DNA from: JAXGZG01 sp050952065
GTDB lineage: Bacteria; Bacillota; Sulfobacillia; Fermentithermobacillales; Fermentithermobacillaceae
Assembly (NCBI GenBank): GCA_050952065.1
Contig: JBMNKF010000007.1
Coordinates: 248,001-312,000 of the forward strand
Direction of reading: 5' to 3'
Length of the DNA stretch: 64,000 nt
Positions 61,311 through 64,000 of the stretch are shown here, in pieces (position 1 is the stretch's first letter; every line of letters begins with the position of its first letter). The notes under the pieces were generated by a model, which worked only from the letters and a program-made list of their open reading frames with translations, was not told the DNA's origin and did not search any database. Made by a program: the position numbers and the translations under genes.

Positions 61311-62344
61311 GTGACTGCACCACCTTCGTGGGGAATGATGTTTGAAGCCCAGAGGACTTTTATGAGGATGGCTGTTAGAGGTCCATACGCCAACCCGGCT
61401 GCCCCAAACAATCGGAAACCCACGTAAACTGACACAAGTGCCACCAAAGGATGAAGGCCCATCTCTCGCCCCACCAGGTGAGTGTTGGCAACTTGTCGTA
61501 CCAGGGACACCGATCCGTAAAGCACTAAGAGACCTATGCCCGTGCCGATGCTGCCCCAGGCAAATTGATACGCTATCCAAGGTAAATACACGAGGCCGGG
61601 GCCAACTATGGGCAACAGATCCAGGAGAGCCAATAGTAGACCCAAAGCCACTGCGTAGCGGGAACCTATGAGAGTAAGGGCAATTACGTTCAGGATCATG
61701 GTCACAACTACCAGAAGGGCTTCCGCCCTAACAAAGCCCGCGACCCCTCCCAGGATATCCAGCTCGACATCCTTGAGACTGGCAAAGGTCCCGGGAGATA
61801 CAATGTTACGGGCGAAACGCCGTATAGCGGCTCTGTCTCTCAGCATGAAGTAGGTGGACAAGAACGTGAACGTTACAGTGATGAGAAACGAGGGGACGCT
61901 TTTCACGAATATCCCGGCACCGGATACTAAAGCCGCAAGCAAGCTGTAGAGACGGTTCCATTGCTCCTGTAAAGACCGGGCCAAAGGCTCAGGCAACTGA
62001 TCGGATATGTCTCCCGCGATTCTGAAAATCTCTGCGATGACCCTGTCGAATTCGACCCTGTACTCAGGAAGTTTGCCGTATAGATCCGAGATCTCCATAG
62101 ATATCCTTGTGATGGTCCAGGTGATTAGGGACACCACCAGAAGAACCAAAAGAAAAACGGCTGCCAAAGAGGCCTTGCTTCTCTCTATGCGAGTTCGGCG
62201 GGTGATTGTGGAAACGATGGGTTCCAGCATGAACGCTAAGAATATGCCCAGGACGAAAGGGAGCACATAAGACATCACGTATTTTAGGAACACATATATG
62301 CACCCGAGAAGGATGGTCATGTACGCTACAGTCCTGCTTGTCAA
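61307..62344 (-). CDS. AI-2E family (PerM/YtvI-like) membrane transporter
   Basis: A 345-residue integral membrane protein with about eight helices. Typical segments are LPFVLGIFLAFMLEPIV near the N-terminus, TFTFLSTYFMLRDR in the middle and ALLDLLPIVGPGLVYLPWIAYQF with a GREMGLHPLVALVSVYVGFRLFGAAGLAYGPL ending. The family includes TqsA (autoinducer-2 exporter), PerM and the sporulation protein YtvI; the size and lineage favour a YtvI-like role. The TTG at 62344 follows GGGGAG at seven bases. Its presence between cdsA and dxr departs from the common gene order. Confidence 0.87.
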   Translation of the reverse strand: MTSRTVAYMTILLGCIYVFLKYVMSYVLPFVLGIFLAFMLEPIVSTITRRTRIERSKASLAAVFLLVLLVVSLITWTITRISMEISDLYGKLPEYRVEFDRVIAEIFRIAGDISDQLPEPLARSLQEQWNRLYSLLAALVSGAGIFVKSVPSFLITVTFTFLSTYFMLRDRAAIRRFARNIVSPGTFASLKDVELDILGGVAGFVRAEALLVVVTMILNVIALTLIGSRYAVALGLLLALLDLLPIVGPGLVYLPWIAYQFAWGSIGTGIGLLVLYGSVSLVRQVANTHLVGREMGLHPLVALVSVYVGFRLFGAAGLAYGPLTAILIKVLWASNIIPHEGGAVT

Positions 62345-62362
62345 CCACGCACTCCCCTAGAC

Positions 62363-63160
62363 CTAAAGTATGGAAACCGTTTGATAGATAATACGCAAAA
62401 GAAGTGTGCCGGCACCGGTGAACAAGAGACTGTCGAATCTGTCCAGGATTCCGCCGTGCCCTGGTATGAGCGCGCCTGAGTCTTTTGCTTTGCAGAACCT
62501 CTTGAGAAGCGACTCCACCAGGTCTCCCATCTCGGCCAGCATCGAAAGAAACAGGCCGGCGATCACGGCAAAGGTGAAAGGGAATCCCAGGAGTTCGGCC
62601 AGAGCTCCTGACACAACCGCGGCGCAAATCACCCCGCATACAGCACCTTCAACTGATTTGGATGGGCTTACCTTGGGGAAGAGCTTGCGTTTTCCCAAGG
62701 CACTACCCCCAACGTATGCACCCACATCGGTCGCCCACGTAACAAACAACGCAAGAAGAGCCCAAGAACGCCCGTTAGGGCCGGTTCGTAGTAAGGCGAT
62801 TGCCCCAAAGAGCCCCCCTATATACATATACCCTGCTAGTCCGTAGAGGGCGACAACTGCGTCACTCTGGAAGAGTGCCGCTCCCAGCAAGATGAGGGAA
62901 CCCGTGGCCAAGACTGGTACGAAGAAGACTCCATCACTCAAAAGTCCCGCCATGACAACGACGACCGAGACTATCACGTAGACCAAACCAACATCGATCC
63001 CCAGATTGACCATGAGCCGCCTGTATTCCCGAGCTGCGATGAGTGCGGCAATGCTCAGAGTGGCTGCAAACCAAGAGCCTCCATAGTAAAATGCCAGCCC
63101 GACAAGGGGGGCAAACACAAGCGAAGACAGAAGTCTCTCTCGCAGCAACGCGCAAATCAC
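62363..63160 (-). CDS. cdsA: Phosphatidate cytidylyltransferase
   Basis: CdsA makes CDP-diacylglycerol, the precursor of bacterial phospholipids. The 265-residue membrane protein has about seven helices and the CDS signature near the C-terminus (KDSGALIPGHGGILDRFDSLLF), along with VTWATDVGAYVGGSALGKRKLFPKVSPSKSVEG that holds the catalytic acidic residues. Its GTG overlaps the uppS TGA (GTGA), so the two are translationally coupled. Confidence 0.95.
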   Translation of the reverse strand: MICALLRERLLSSLVFAPLVGLAFYYGGSWFAATLSIAALIAAREYRRLMVNLGIDVGLVYVIVSVVVVMAGLLSDGVFFVPVLATGSLILLGAALFQSDAVVALYGLAGYMYIGGLFGAIALLRTGPNGRSWALLALFVTWATDVGAYVGGSALGKRKLFPKVSPSKSVEGAVCGVICAAVVSGALAELLGFPFTFAVIAGLFLSMLAEMGDLVESLLKRFCKAKDSGALIPGHGGILDRFDSLLFTGAGTLLLRIIYQTVSIL

Positions 63161-63930
63161 CCTTTTCTCTCTGTCAAGCCCCCAAACCTTCTCTTCCGTC
63201 CCGAATACTCAACAACAGCTTTGTATATGTCTACAGGCCCGAAGTCAGGCCACAAGACATCCGTGAAGACCAATTCAGAGTACGCCGACTCCCATAGCAG
63301 GAAATTGGACAATCTAAGCTCCCCTGAGGTTCGGACGATCAGGTCCGGATCCGGCACATCGCCGGAATACAGGAGTCTTGAAAACTCCTCCTCGGTTAAA
63401 GGGGGCGCTTTGTCCGGAGACGCCTTCAGCAAGGCAACGTACTTTCCTACGGCATCTAGGATTTCCTGCCTGCCGCCGTAGTTTATGGCCAAGAGGACAA
63501 CCAGTTTGTCCCCTTTGCGGGTGTCCGACGCCACTTTTGATAGCGCCTTTGAGACTGATGTCGGGAGGTCGCGCCACCTTCCAATGGGTCTTATCTGAAT
63601 GCCGTGTTCGAGCAACTCTCTAGTATTGGACTTGGCGTATTCCAGCAGAAGCGTCATCAAAAACTGCACTTCGCCCCGGGGCCTTCTCCAGTTCTCGGTG
63701 GAGAAAGCGAACAAAGTGCAGTATTTTATGCCCAGATTCAAAAGAGCGGGCAGGCACCTTCCCATGCTTTCGACTCCGGCCCGGTGTCCTTCCTTTCTGG
63801 GAAGCCCTTTTTGTCTGGCCCATCTTCCGTTGCCGTCCATGATGACACCCACGTGAACCGGGATACTACCTTCGAGAGCCCGGTTCAACCACATGGACTC
63901 AATGGGATCGACGGCACCGGCAGAACTCAA
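63157..63930 (-). CDS. uppS: Undecaprenyl diphosphate synthase (isoprenyl transferase)
   Basis: UppS elongates farnesyl diphosphate to the C55 lipid carrier of cell-wall synthesis. The 257-residue protein has HVGVIMDGNGRWARQKGLPR with the catalytic aspartate, LFAFSTENWRRP, LAINYGGRQEI, and the C-terminal DPDLIVRTSGELRLSNFLLWESAYSELVFTDVLWPDF, a near-complete family signature. The TTG at 63930 is two bases after the frr stop with a GGAAG site; the ATG at 63894 is an alternative start. Confidence 0.95.
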   Translation of the reverse strand: MSSAGAVDPIESMWLNRALEGSIPVHVGVIMDGNGRWARQKGLPRKEGHRAGVESMGRCLPALLNLGIKYCTLFAFSTENWRRPRGEVQFLMTLLLEYAKSNTRELLEHGIQIRPIGRWRDLPTSVSKALSKVASDTRKGDKLVVLLAINYGGRQEILDAVGKYVALLKASPDKAPPLTEEEFSRLLYSGDVPDPDLIVRTSGELRLSNFLLWESAYSELVFTDVLWPDFGPVDIYKAVVEYSGRKRRFGGLTERKG

Positions 63931-63932
63931 AG

Positions 63933-64000
63933 CTACACTTCCATAATCTCTTTTTCTTTGGCAGAAGCCAGTTCGTCTATCATCTTGACGTACTTGTCAG
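63933..64000 (-). CDS. frr: Ribosome recycling factor, C-terminal end (cut by window edge)
   Basis: The last 22 codons read DKYVKMIDELASAKEKEIMEV before a TAG stop at 63935-63933. The Y-x-K-x-I-D-E-x-x-x-x-K-E-K-E-I-M-E-V ending is the highly conserved C-terminus of Frr, which splits post-termination ribosomes with EF-G. The gene order frr-uppS-cdsA supports this. Confidence 0.93.
   Translation of the reverse strand, partial: DKYVKMIDELASAKEKEIMEV

Noticed and set aside
61311..61580. 90-codon N-terminal extension of dxr
   Set aside because: The extra sequence overlaps the AI-2E family gene in another frame, has shadow-like composition and no homology to Dxr.
1..64000. CRISPR array
   Set aside because: No set of regularly spaced 24-40 base repeats was seen; the only extended repeats are in the surface-protein gene and at IS ends.

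Overview
The window looks like a chromosome segment of a moderate-GC (about 50-55% by eye), anaerobic, Gram-positive-lineage bacterium (Bacillota, Clostridia-like). Signs of this are a PyrR-attenuated pyr operon, a T-box in front of ileS, a PolC-type replicative polymerase, the Firmicutes-style order frr-uppS-cdsA-dxr-rseP-ispG-polC, a DacF-type carboxypeptidase, S-layer homology domains, a 2-hydroxyacyl-CoA dehydratase-type activase and many TTG/GTG starts. No rRNA and no CRISPR array were seen.

Region 1 (1-24.4 kb) is mostly intact metabolism. A partial M20 amidohydrolase and a small unknown gene precede rqcH (ribosome rescue). rqcH converges on, and overlaps, the pyrimidine operon pyrR-pyrB-pyrC-pyrK-pyrD, which reads leftward from a promoter, a PyrR-binding hairpin and an attenuator terminator. 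Opposite it lies a T-box-controlled ileS. Next come an OYE-type flavoenzyme with an Fe-S cluster, two paralogous creatinase-like M24 proteins either side of a sugar-nucleotide epimerase (the second paralogue overlaps a sodium:solute symporter), an ATC-hydrolase family protein, an SdpI-like membrane protein, an operon of one activase ATPase plus two DUF2229-type proteins, a two-gene permease made of homologous halves, and a P-loop kinase.

Region 2 (24.4-45.4 kb) is accessory and partly decayed. It holds a frameshifted CoiA-like nuclease gene, a very large ATPase whose 5' end is cut by an IS21 element, fragments of a serine beta-lactamase and of a membrane protein, an intact D-cysteine desulfhydrase/ACC deaminase-like gene, and a surface locus (SLH protein plus a 1380-residue repeat protein with a recent ~1 kb internal duplication) facing a membrane-spanning LuxR regulator. 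It also has an XRE-regulator/membrane-protein pair with a repeated operator, an IS256 element that removed the front of a DUF262-HNH gene, and a tyrosine recombinase next to tRNA-Leu(GAG). The recombinase beside the tRNA suggests that some of this arrived as an integrative element.

Region 3 (45.4-64 kb) returns to core genes: NIF3-like, patatin-like, an MFS transporter, carbamate kinase, a frameshifted MFS gene, dacF, a DUF523 gene with no ordinary start codon, tRNA-Leu(CAG), a 6S RNA, folT, and then the leftward cell-envelope/isoprenoid cluster frr-uppS-cdsA-(AI-2E family)-dxr-rseP-ispG-polC. dxr and ispG (MEP pathway) feed isoprenoids to uppS; uppS and cdsA supply lipid carrier and phospholipid precursors. 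The polC gene is broken in at least three or four places and appears to lack the proofreading exonuclease insert, which is the most surprising core-gene observation.
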